This document shows positions 47,579-59,209 of a DNA stretch of 64,000 nucleotides, piece by piece. A model generated the notes under the pieces. The model had not been told where the DNA came from and did no database searches. It saw only the letters and a list, made by a program, of their open reading frames with translations. Position numbers and translations under genes: made by a program. Position 1 is the stretch's first letter, and every line of letters begins with the position of its first letter. Source of the DNA: Galerina marginata (lineage: Eukaryota > Basidiomycota > Agaricomycetes > Agaricales > Galerinaceae); NCBI GenBank assembly GCA_023014335.1, contig JAECYW010000003.1, positions 4,092,001 to 4,156,000 on the forward strand, given 5' to 3'.

Positions 47579-50500
47579 TCAAGGATGGCTCCGAGCATAA
47601 AGGCCAGCAGGGGTGCTTACCGTTGGATAATTGTTGGGAGGTGAATATTCTGTCGAGTCAGCACCAACGTTGTCATCTTCGCCACAGGACGGATCCATAA
47701 AGCTTTCTTCATTTGCTGTCCACAGGGTCGCATTGTCAGTGTCAGTATCTTCGGACGACGGGTCTTCCTCATTGAAGATAGGTGAATCAGTGGTTTCTTC
47801 CATAGCGCCTTGGCTGACATGCCCTACGAATGGTTTTGCCACTGTGTCCCAAATTCTAATTGTCTTGTCGCCTGAGCCAGAGACAACGCGTGTGCCGTCA
47901 GGCGAAAATGCAACCGACCTCACCCACCCCGTATGACTTCTGAACGGCGCTCTAGTTGGCTTCCCCGTTTCTACATCCCAGATTCGGACTGTGTTGTCGC
48001 TTGAGCCTGAGACTATGCGCCTGCCATCAGGCGAGAATGCAACAGCCAAAACCAGGTCTGTATGACCGAAAAATGGTTCTCCAACTTGCTTTCTTGTCTC
48101 CAAACCCCAGAGCCGAATTGTCTTGTCACTCGAACCCGAGACAATACGCTTGCCGTCAGGCGAAAAAGTGACAGACCGTATCCAACCTGTATGCCCAAGA
48201 AGCGTCTCGCCCACTGGCTGCCCCGACTCTGCATCCCATATCCGAATGGTGTGGTCACCAGAACCCGAGACAACGCGCTTGCCATCAGGCGAAAAGGCGA
48301 CTGATAAAATCAGGCCCGTGTGGCCTCGAAGTGGCTCTGTCATCGGCCTTCCTGTTTCTATGTTCCATACGCGGACTGTGCGATTCCGCGAGCCAGAGAC
48401 TACGTGCTTTCCCTCGGGTGTGAACGCTGTTGCAGTGAAATTACCTGTGTATCCTTGAGATGGATTACCCGCTTCCCGTGCCTTCTGCGTATCCCAGGTC
48501 CGAATTGACTCGTCATCCGAGCTGGAGACTCGCCCCCTCCCGGCCGAGAATCCAACCGACATGACCGAACCTACATGCCCGACGAATGGTTTTGCCACTG
48601 GCCTCCCCGTCTCCGTATCCCAAATTCGAACAGTACGGTCACCAGAACCCGAGACCACCTGTCCGCCGTCAGGCGAAAATGCTACTGATGTGACGAGGTC
48701 CGTATGTCCGTCCAAAACAAGCATGCAGTCTGAAATAAGTGGGTTAGTAGCTAAGAGACGACTGATAAATTTTCACTTACGATCTGTGAACTGCTCAACA
48801 AACTTTACCGCGATTTCCCTGTAGTCGTCTCTATCACTTTTCAAAAGGTCTTGCACTGACGCTTGAATGTCGGTTGAAGGGCTTAGTTTCACGGACGAGT
48901 GGCCCATACCGTTCTCCAAGATGTCCACGATGTTGGCTATAAGCTGATATTTGATCTCAGTCTCAGCCTTGGAACTGTTCAGCGCCTTGATCACTCCTTC
49001 GTCGACGGCTTGGCGTCCATCCCCTAAAGCAGCCATGTGTAAATGATGAAAAATTATTGAGAGATCGAGGAAGCTTGCATGATGTCGCAGTTTGACGCAA
49101 GGTCTGCCAGACAGTAGTATCGTTTGCTCGGCGAATCTCTTCACGAGAGTTTCTGTGTAAATGTACCAGTCGACGGCCTGCCACTCGCTAAGCCCCTCCT
49201 CTGGGCTCTCTTCCAAAACGCAGGGTCATCGTCCAAAGTCGAGCTTTCGGAGTGTACTGCTTTCCTAATTTACCGCTCAATATAAGAGATCCGTGAATCT
49301 TCTGACCGGCGTGGATTTTACGGCCTGACCCAAGATGTGGCCTAGTGAGCAGGTTAGTCGAGGGGAATTACTCAAAAATTGGGTGGATTTACTTGTGCGT
49401 TGGCTTCTTCCCATATTCCCGCCGCGTATGCGTCAACCTCTTGAAGAAAAAGAGCTCGAGCGGCCACCATCCCGGCGTCAACGATTCGATAATTCGATTT
49501 GCTCATTAGGATTGAACACACATTCGAATCGCGCCGTGCGAAGCCCCAGTGCCCCAGCTTCAAAGACCATCCACCTCAGAGGAGGTCGACTACGATCCAT
49601 CGCTGCATTTTCGGCATTTCCTCCTCCACTTAATTCCAGAGATCAACTACGGTGCTTCTCAGGATGATAAAATGATTAGACTCACATATCCACGTGGGTT
49701 CCTGCGAACCAGGCTTCCAATGTTTGTGGGGGTGCTCCCGTCGACCCATCCTCGATCTGCGAACCGCCGACGGCATCAATATCTCTGGCAGGGGTCGCCG
49801 TTCCAGTGGCAGTATCTTCGGAAGACGGGCCTCCCTCATTGAAGGCGGGTGAATGATTGGTTTCTCCCATAGCCCCATGGTTCATAGGTGAAGATCCCAT
49901 TTCTTCAGATTTGGCGGGCGGCGGTCCTGACCCTCCATTGGCGTATGCGGGCAAGAACTTCACTCGTCGCTCGTCAAGTGCCAGCGCATGGCGAAAGTAG
50001 CAAACGTGTTTCATCCCGTCAGTCGTCCGGGGGAACACGTGGCTTCCGCGTGCTATTCCAATGGACGAAACGGTATCCCTAGGAGTCTTGATTTAGCTAT
50101 TTAAAAGTCTAAAACAGACGACACGTACCAGGCTCCAACAAAGTGCACTTTCACATCCTTGTACGAAAATGTCTGCTTGAAACGGTCAGCATTTGACAGT
50201 CTTTCCTGCGTGTCAGTGGACCCAACCCGACTTGCGGTAAGGTAATCGCTTTTTGGGTCAGCATATAGCTGGAAGGCACTGGAGTGGTTATTAGCTTCCA
50301 GGAAATGCAATATCAAGTCCGGGCGCACACTGGGATTTGCATTTTGTTTCCCTTAAGGATAAGGCCGACCTGTAAAATTAAAAGATATTATATAGGCGCT
50401 AGAGGACGCAGGATGTATCTTACTTTGTCGATCATCGCAGAGAGCACTCGGACCTGAAATGCCCCACGAGGAAAAACCTGCATATCCTTCAGTATTGACC

Positions 50501-51116
50501 TACGATAGAGAGCATATTGGTTCAAACTCACCGAACAGAAATATACAATCACCAGGCTCATAATTGTCCGAAAGCCAGCGATATGCAGCCAAAACAGTTT
50601 GTTCAAAATTCCTGAATAAAGGCGATATGGAGGAAAGAAAGAAACACTAAAACGTGCTTCAACGCACCATGCGATTGCCAACTCGATTTTTGTGATAAAC
50701 GACTTGTTTATAGAATGAAAGTGACTTCCAAGAGGGTCGAGCATACGTCCCGTTGCCACTGTTGTACAGGTTCGATGGTTGTCGCCGACCTCCTTCAAGA
50801 TGAGATTATACAATTCGATAACATTTGTATTCTTTTCAAGGGCGTCAGCAGGTCGACAGGCTGAAAGTCTTGTAAACGCATACCTTTTCTCCGAACTGAT
50901 TTGCAATACCGTCTATGCAAACGATCAGGTTTCTACCGCTTGCCTTATGACAGCATTTGCTACGTCGTGCTTCGGAAGGAAGTAAGCAGCGTCAGTGACC
51001 GCCAACCTTTGTCGCTGATTGCAATAACGTTATTCATTATTTATCCATTGGTTGTGCAGAAGATACGTACAACTCTGGTCTTTGATAAGGAGTTCAGGAT
51101 GCTCTGGATCCGCCAT
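47579..51116 (-). pseudogene. DUF2235-WD40 protein, frameshifted
   Basis: Start at ATG 51116 (M-A-D-P-E-H-P-E-L-L-I-K-D-Q-S). The DUF2235 (alpha/beta hydrolase-like) core is recognisable: N-L-I-V-C-I-D-G-I-A-N-Q-F, N-T-N-V-I-E-L-Y-N-L-I, the nucleophile-region motif F-P-R-G-A-F-Q-V-R, H-F-V-G-A-W and F-R-H-A-L-A-L-D-E-R-R-V-K-F. The C-terminus (47579-48724) is an intact run of seven WD40 repeats of about 43 residues with G-H-T-x-x-V-x-S-V-A-F-S-P-D-G units, close to each other as in HET-E-like proteins. The frame is broken near 50770 and restored near 50685, broken again by an apparent 8-bp insertion near 49490, and again near 49215. An acidic segment (P-S-S-E-D-T) occurs twice, near 49840 and 47745. 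Confidence 0.7.
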
Positions 51117-52389
51117 TGAGAAAAGAGTACGATGGATGTCGTATAAAGAAAGGAGTGGTCACTGAATGTCGTTCGTGATTATAAAGAGGCCTGGAGCCTT
51201 ACTCGAGGCAGTTTGCACAGTAGCCGCATGTTGCTAAATGCTGGTGAAGGTGATGACAGACGGACATGCCTTCTATCGGGGCTGCCTTTGTCTTTGGGAC
51301 GAGTCGAGTGCAAGTCCAAGCCGCCCCCCTTCAAGAGCGTCCATTTCAAGTCCTATTTATCAGGACAGCCAAATTTTAGCGTTCTTTATCCGGCAATGCC
51401 CGGAGCCTATTTGGGTCTATGATGCTGTGCCATGCAAGTGCTATCCACGCGTCATGCCTAACTTTAATGCACGTCCGCGTTCGCGCCCTCCACCGTCTCA
51501 AACGACATTGATGCAGATGACACGCCCCCGCTTGTTCCAGACTGCACGTCATTGTTCCCCCACCCAAATATAAAGATCGCAGCGATCTTCCTCAGGTTCA
51601 GGTCATTGTCTTTGTGGTAGTTCGAGGTGAAAAACTTCAGAATGCGTGCAATTCATCAGATTGACAGACGTTTGTAGGTCAGCCTAACGCCACAAAATTG
51701 TACTGACCCAAACAGCTGTTTCTCGCATCCTCATGTTATACATACGGCACATCTAGGGTTCCTACCACGGCCCATGTCGTCGGCAGGTCAACTTCAAGTT
51801 TCTTAAGCTTATCGTGCAGATTGTGAGATATAATTTCCTTGTTAGGCTGGATAGTCTAAGTAGGAATAATGTACAAATAATAGCGCGTACAAGGGAAGAT
51901 TAAGCCAGTATGAAAATGACGAGGGTGACCAAAGGGTGAGGAGATGATACAAAGCAATTTAGTAAGAGCCGCAGGGAAGACTGTTGAGTACAGGGTATAC
52001 GTCCAACAAAGGAAAACAGCTAAGGCTGAGAGATGAGGAGAAGAAACAGGCAAAGACAGTGACAGAGACCTCCGAATTGAACTACCACATACGAACCTCG
52101 GACCTAATTCAGACGACGGAAAAACATCCCATATTTTTCGATTTTTTGGCCACAGGCGGTGGTTATCCTTTTCCCTTTTTTTTTGGTTTGGCTTTCTTTT
52201 ATCGTTTTTTATTTTGGACGTTTTCTGAAATTTCTCGGTCCAGCCCTCTTGGATTTGTTTTTGGTTGTCCGTTCTGAATATTTTCGAATTTCAAAGGTCC
52301 AGCTCCATGCTTTTTTTTTTTTGATCTTTATGTTCAATTTAAGCCGTGTCCGAGTGAAAGCCGATATTCATATAAGGATCATCCAATCG
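51117..52389. other. Intergenic, upstream of DUF2235 gene
   Basis: From 51120 to 51850 no gene is seen. 51900-52370 resembles, inverted, the 37560-38030 stretch downstream of the cyclin fusion (GTGTCCGAGTGAAAGCC, GGTCCAGC.CC.T, ATTTTTTGG..TTTT). Confidence 0.45.
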
Positions 52390-52456
52390 CGGGGTTCCCC
52401 TGCCATAATCCTGCCTGATAGACGCTTGTCGGTGCGTTTCGAGATCCAGTTTTCCT

Positions 52457-55287
52457 TCAATAGAAGGAATACCGGATGCTCGACCTACAGAATCAGACTG
52501 GGTCACCGATGAGTCAATAGAACAGAGAGGCAAAGCACATACAGTGTTTGCATTATGAATCCTGGCAGGCACATGGTCGTTTTGCTCTCGATGACCTTTA
52601 CGCCATGCAAGGGCGGGTACTTGAAGACGTCATCAGCTGCTGTCTTCTGGAAATCGGAATCATGTCATTTATATGATAGGGCAATTGAGAGAAAATGAAC
52701 GTACATTCAAGTTGATTTCTGACTATATCGTAGGCATAAATAATTAGCGTCTGGCGATTGTAATCCATAGATGACGCTTACCGATGGCGATAAACCAAGG
52801 GGTAAGAGCTTCTTAATTGTTTCAGCGGCGAAGTGGAACTACAAGGAAGACTTAAGCACAATGACCGAAGCAATTTGTCACCATACTCACCATGCTGGAT
52901 CCAGGGCTTGACCACTGCTCGCGACCGAGTTATATCAGAACGTTTAAAGCGGGATAATAGATGGTAAGTAATAATCACCGAAAGCAAACTGGACCACTGG
53001 GGTAAATAATCGCGGAAGCCCTGATAGTCCAAGCCAATGGTTAGTCGCGCAGTTCATTTGCAACGTGACGAAAGCACACTATACCTGTGGTTCTTGGTAA
53101 AAATGATTGTGGTGTATGGTCATATCACCTCCGACATTGTTGATCGCAGTGTCGCGTATCGAAACATTGCGAGCATTAGAGAACATTCGGACCTGTATTT
53201 GACGTTCAGTGATTGCATTTTACGGGCATAAAGAAAGATCCATGGTCTAGATTGTACGACTTACATCCATATTTTTGGTCGGAAACGGGTCGCCTGGATC
53301 CTCATCGAACTCCGAGTCGTCCCAGGCGTCGTTCTCACTACTCTCCAAACTTGCATCTGAATCTTCCTCCCAAGGAAATTCGGACGGCTCTTCATCAGCA
53401 TGTTCATTGTCGGAGAATTGATAATAAGGGTTGTCTAGAATCATGGAAGACATGACATTGCGCCAAAGCCGGATGAGCACTTAAAACGAGAGAGTTAGGT
53501 AAATACAACTCCCTTTTCTAGGAAGCTAGAGGGTGTCTTGGTTGCCGAATCTGGAGCGAGACTGGTGGAAGCAAGATGGCTAGGGATGCGCATCTCACGT
53601 CTAGAACTGGCTGACGTCGTGTCCTCTTGGCCAGCGCCAGCAAGACAAGAGCCTTCTCTGGTGCTTGAATGACTACGACTCCGAATAAGACTTGGTTTTA
53701 GCGCAGTCCCAGTGGAACGAGCCGAGCCTGGGCCACGGAGTTTCTCGTATATACCACAGCTACAATAGGATAAGCAAAAAAAGCGTCAATGGTGAGTCAA
53801 AGGGTGACATACGCATTGCAAACTCTTTCGCCTTCGTGATCTTTCCTCCACAGCGGCGTGGACGTTGTATGGCAAATCGTGCACTGAATGGGCGAGCCAA
53901 TAAGAGTGAGGCTGTACTCTTTCGTAACAAAGGCAAAAAGGGAAACCGACCTCAGGTTTCGGGCTTTCGTCGGGAGACAGTTGCAGCGGCACAATCCTCT
54001 GGGGAGGTCGTGGTCGAGGTCGTTTGTGCTGTTCCGGTTTGTAAAGTAAATAACAACGAGATGATAAAGAATTCCAGAGAATCAAGCTTCATCCGTGTAG
54101 AGTGAAAATATAGATACGCACCAGTTTGCAGTACAGCCCGCAGGCGTTGCATGTCAGCTCGTCGTTCAAGCCCCGCCTCCAGAGCGGGGTGCTAGTGACT
54201 CCGCAATTTGTGCATTTTTTAACACTCCCGGACTCGGAGCCTGTAGCAGTACCACGGTCAGTGAGGCGTTGCTAACCGATTCGGGAGTTTTGCGGGCAAT
54301 GCTGTGAGATAGTGAAAGTGGCTGAATGTCGCCATCGCCAGCACAACTTTCAAGGGGCTCAAGTGATGGCCGTCTGCTCTGTGTAAATAATGCGACTGAC
54401 AAGTTAGGGGAGAAGAAAGGAAGAACGAACGACTAAGATACCAACAGATGCGGGAAAAACAGGCCAGAGTTGTTGGGACTCGATTCTGATCAAGCCCTGC
54501 TTCAAATGCGGAGTCCGGGGCGATAGCTGTGGGTGAAATGCGCCACTATTTCAAAAAAAAAAGGGGTGATTACTTGCGCATTTATAATAACAACCGGTAA
54601 CCTTACTGGGCTGCGCGAGAGGCAATAGACGCCATTCATTTCCACCATTGCCCGCTGTTGGTCCGCTTCATCGGTGAAACTAACGAGAAAGTTTGTAACA
54701 GAGCCGATGTACGAGACAAGCTTACTATTGACTTAACCGGACGAACCCATAGCCTCGAGAAGAAATGCCTGTCGCGGGATCTAGCAACGATCTTTGCGCT
54801 TTTGCAGCTTAGGAACGGCGGATAACCTTGGGGTATTGGGGGCTCCGGAGTCCGAGCAGTGGATTACGGAAGACAGCGAACAGGTCTGAATTGGAAGTTT
54901 CAGGTGCTAAATCCTGACGAGTATACTGTATTCCTTGGGGGCATTGGAAATGGTCGTGCCCCCGTCTCCGCCAAAAGTCTTGCTATGCAAAAAAGGAGGT
55001 GATACCGATGTGGGATCGGCGCAGTCTGAGTCTCCGTGAAAGCGAGGGCTTGCTGGATGCGCCTCTGCATCTTCTGCGCATTTCCTGGCCCAGTGTTCAC
55101 GCTCAATGAGCAGGAGCTCAGTATCGCGACAGGCCTCAGCAGGGCTGACCTGGCGAAGTTCGCAGTAGAATGCTGATCAGAGCTAGCACCGGCAGGTGAG
55201 TTTGTGGGTGGAGAGGGAAAAGGGTAGGCCAGTTAGAAGTGGTCCGTTGTGGTCACTGTCTGCTGTTTAGGAGGAGAGGACCTCCAT
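52457..55287 (-). pseudogene. RRM-GATA-module gene, arm B copy, broken
   Basis: Aligned to 38544-41349, it has an extra C right after the start (codon 3 region, near 55279), further indels in the RRM, and a one-base loss near 54265 that puts the first GATA finger ([14 protein letters not shown], itself well conserved with C-N-A-C) out of frame with the upstream exon. The second finger [14 protein letters not shown], the acidic segment, the motif exon near 53190 and the tail exons are still recognisable. As read, no full-length fusion could be made; a truncated product from an internal start is possible. Confidence 0.75.
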
Positions 55288-56370
55288 TGTCTCGTGGAAT
55301 GGGAGAAGAAAAGAGGAAGAGTTGCAGACTGAGTACTGAGGAGGAACGGGAAATCGCCAAGCCGCTCTTCGAACAGCCACTAAGATTTAAACGGTGACAA
55401 TGTCAGGTAATGGCTATGCAGGTCCCATTCGAGCCCTCAAAGTTATTGGAATTTGGCTGTGTCCAGGTAAGCCTTAGATATCTAGATAGCTTAGATAGCT
55501 GCCTTCCGTTTGGACGGGGAAATTAGACCTACCCTGGACAGTCGTGGGCTAGCTGGAAGTCGCGTCGAGCAGATCGTTCGCTGTCGCGTCGAAGGCTAAA
55601 GCAAGATTGATTGGTCAATGTTCCCGCAATCGTCTACACTCGGACGGCACAGCCACTGATGGATATCTTCGATCCGTCCTGCCGCCTGTGGACTCCTGCC
55701 TGAGGCATGATCATTGCCCACCTTGTCCAATTGCTAAGAGAAATATACAAATATATATATTTGGGAGATAAATGCGACTGAGATTATGTACGAAATCGAC
55801 TGCAGCGTCTAACACTAGAAGTACACTAAGCAATGAAATGCGGGGATGAAACAATGATACAGATGAGAGTTGGAGATAAAGGCTGTTGAGCGAGGGTATA
55901 TGTGGCGATACAAAGCGAAGAGGGAAGATGAGAAGGAAAGACCATGATGAAGACCTCGGAATTGAATGATGACTCATTTCAGACGACGGCAGAATATCCC
56001 CTTTGTTTGTTTAGTTTTTATTTTCCCGCCTTTTTGTTTTTTGGTATCCTTTGTTGTTTTTTTTGGATGCTTTTCGAATGTTTGAGGTCCGGCCTATTTT
56101 GGTTGTCTTGTTTTGAATGCTTTTCGAATGTTTCGGCCCTGCCGTTTATCTTTCGTCGCGTAGTTTTTGGTGCTTCTCGACTTTTCGAGGTCCAGCCGTT
56201 TTTTTTGGTGATTTTTGGGTTCAATTAAGTCGTGGGCGGATGAAAGCCATTTCGTTCCGGGTCCATATCAAGGTCATGTAATCGCGGGTGTCCGTTGCCA
56301 CAATCCTGCCGGTGAGGTGCTGATCCGTGTACTTTTCGAGATCCTATTTCCTTCCAATCAGTAGAAAGGA
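55288..56370. repeat. Shared flank between the two arm B pseudogenes
   Basis: Inverted equivalent of 37508-38543, with TATATATATTTGGGAG and GACTGAGATTATGTACGAAAT-like text. No gene seen. Confidence 0.55.
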
Positions 56371-57895
56371 CTACCGGATGCTCGACCTACCAAGAAAAAA
56401 GTTACAGGAATGAGAAAGAGGAGATCGGCGAACAGAGCGTGAATACACGTACAGCTTCTGGAATATGGATCCTGGCAAGCACATCGTCGTTTTGCCTCAA
56501 CGACCATCACGCCGTGCAGACGAGGGTATTTGAAAACGTCTTCAAGCAGCTGTTTCCTGTAATCAGGCCAGTAAGGTTGTTGATAATCTACTTTATTGAG
56601 AAGGCATGACCGTACGCTTAAGTTTATTTCTGACTATATGGCAGATAAATAAGTATCATCTTCAGACAGATGTAAATCGTCAACGAGACTCACCGACTGT
56701 GAAAACCAAGAGGTAGGAGTTTCTTGATTGTGTCGGCAACGAGGTGGAACTAAGTGGGGCCGCTCAAATTCTACAATCCAGGTAAAGAGTCTTCGTACTC
56801 ACCACGGTAGATCCTGGGCCTCTAATCAGAGAAGAGCAAAGTCAGATCGTTGCCGCGACGTTTCAGGGACTAGAAGCGTTTACTCACCGAAAGCAAACGG
56901 CGCCACTGGAATTGACGGTCCGAAACGCCCTAAGCGATCTCCAGTAAGAAACAGGCACAAACGCGGCTTGAAAAACGGTATACAGTACCTGCGGCTCTTG
57001 GTGGAAATGAGTGTGGTGATGGTGGTGTATCGTTATATCACCGCCAGCGTTGTTGATCGCCGTGTCGCGTATCGAGAAGTTGCGAGCGTTGGAGAACATA
57101 CTCACATCCATGCTTGCGGGCAGAATATCCTCTGAATCTACATCGGAGTATTCTTCAAGCCAAGGAAATCCGAGCTCTCCGTCTGCATCATCATGAGGAG
57201 AGGCTTGCCTGGCGTTTTTCCTCGCCATCCAGATTCATTCGCTTCGATACGAAGGACGGAGGGTAAGTAGGATATGTCCACCGGTCCTTATCCTCTCCGA
57301 AGTCTTTCGTCACAGCTTTTTCGAAGTTAGACAAGCTCCTGCCGTCAACCCAAAGCTCCCAGTCGAGATACGAGCACATCTCTCGCTCCATTTGGTTGAT
57401 CTCTCGAAGCTTGAACATATTTTGAGCGACGATACACCAGGATTTGTTGGAGTAGGTGTCGTCGCACATAACCTTGACGCAATCATGAAGGCAGAGATGA
57501 ACAGTCTGTGCCCAGACGATCCTCGCGCGGATGGGAAGCGCGTCTTAAGTCGTTGGAAGTAAAAGGAGGGCGGTAAAAGTCACGGCGGAGTGCAACTTTG
57601 TGCGATACAGAGCGTACGCGATAAAGAACGGTAGCTTGGCTTGAGAGTGACTCGGGGTCGAAGCGGGTGGTTCATCGGGGCAGGGCGAATAGATGCGTGA
57701 TGAAGCGAGCGGCGAGTTTAGCAGAGTGTTCGTGACCATAATACGAATCCTTTTCGGGAGTAGTGGGTGCTGCGGTCTTGGGAGATGTAAATTAGCTGAT
57801 GATGCACGAGCCAGAAGTTCGAACAACATGCAGAACTCACTGAGAGTCCGGCGGGAGGTTGTCTCTCGGGGCTCCTGGCAGGGAGTAGTCGACAT
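56371..57895 (-). pseudogene. Cyclin-module gene, arm B copy, broken
   Basis: Aligned to 35879-37507. Exon 1 has one base lost and two gained, which shifts the phase into exon 2. An extra T in the cyclin box near 57550 gives L-L-L-L-P-T-T then stop. An extra base near 57225 breaks the linker. The segments D-D-T-Y-S-N-K-S-W, R-E-I-N-Q-M-E-R-E-M-C-S-Y-L-D-W, the motif exon [16 protein letters not shown] near 57100, and the tail exons remain clear. Non-functional as read. Confidence 0.75.
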
Positions 57896-58195
57896 GGGTA
57901 GAGGCAGCCCGAAGGACCCGCAGGGAGACTGGTCAATAGAGAGTGGATGGAGGGAGGGAGGGAGAAAGGGAGAGAGATGAAGTGAAAGCCCGGATGCAAG
58001 TGATATCTCGCCAGGCTGCCACAGCCGCACCCGGATAGGCAGTATATTAGGGCACCGCCCCAACCAAACATTAGATCTCAGAACGGTCGCCCTTGACATA
58101 TCGGGGTTCTCGTTATTTAACTTATCCTGTCATAACGATGGAGTAAGTAGTTCGGGGTCTGGTCCCGCCTCAACGGGAAGTAGGGGTCCAGGGTC

Positions 58196-59209
58196 TAGCA
58201 AGTTTCAAGCGTTGTAGCGTCGTAGCCGTTGCTGGAAAACATTGGGAAAACAAGCCAATCAGCAGGAAAATAGAGTTTGCGTGTGTTTGAAAGTGAAGGG
58301 ATCGCCTTCCAAATTTTATCTCAAACTCACACACCCATGACATGGAGAACACCTTCTCCATGTCAGAGTCTCGTTCAGTCCAACTCTCAATATCCACCAC
58401 TTGTTACCACGAATCCAAAGTCCCTTGACCAAACCATCAACTAATCACCCACAGCCAATACATCTCTCGCGCCGCTTGCTCACTGGCAACCTCTCCCTTT
58501 CACTTGGTTTCATCCTCATGTCTGCACTGTCCTCAGACGGCTACGTATTCGTACTGCTGGACTCTTCACTTGGTCAAGCATTTCTGATCTACTATTGTGG
58601 ATTGACCACTGGTTCTTTCTGTTGTGCTAGTTCTTCGCCGCTTCTGCTGGAGCTCGCTCATTGCTGAGAGCGTCGTTCTGATAGGCGTTACATACGAACA
58701 GAGGTACCACGCTAATGTAAATCAGCTTCGGGTAACCGACACCGCCCTCTCGCACTCGTTCCATCGCTCGCCTCTTATACCTTGTCGCGACTCGTGACGA
58801 TTGTATAATCTCATTAAGCAACACTGGTAATCTGGAAAACTTCTGAGTCAATGCAGCGACAACGCCATCATCGCATAGCTACGAGCGCTTTATCTTGCGG
58901 GTATTGGTTAATTTTACAGATGGGGTACGCGCTTGGGTCTCATCTCACGTATTGCAACAGACAGATACCCTACCGTCCGTCATTGTCTCGTGGTCCGACT
59001 TACTGGGACCAAAGCTTTCCCCTGCTTTACGGCTAGTCGCATTGCCGGGATCCAAATAAAACATGGGTAAACTAGTCTATTATTGACACGTCAATATCTC
59101 AACTATCTTCATACAGCTGCTTCGCTTCGCTTGAAATATGGTTATGAATCTTAATCCGAGCGACGTCCATATCATCATACCAGTAGCCGCAATGGAACAT
59201 TGTTGAAAC
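58196..59209. other. Intergenic gap
   Basis: Short frames on both strands (58170-58400 minus, 58520-58667 plus, 58627-58851 minus) are unrecognised and unsupported by splice context or similarity. No gene called. Confidence 0.4.

Larger units (their letters stand above)
52390..58195 (-). repeat. Large inverted repeat, arm B
   Basis: Partner of 35570-41410, with both genes in the same order and relative orientation but carrying small indels. Confidence 0.85.

Noticed and set aside
51238..51573. 111-codon + frame upstream of the DUF2235 gene
   Set aside because: No family similarity; overlapping frames on both strands suggest chance.
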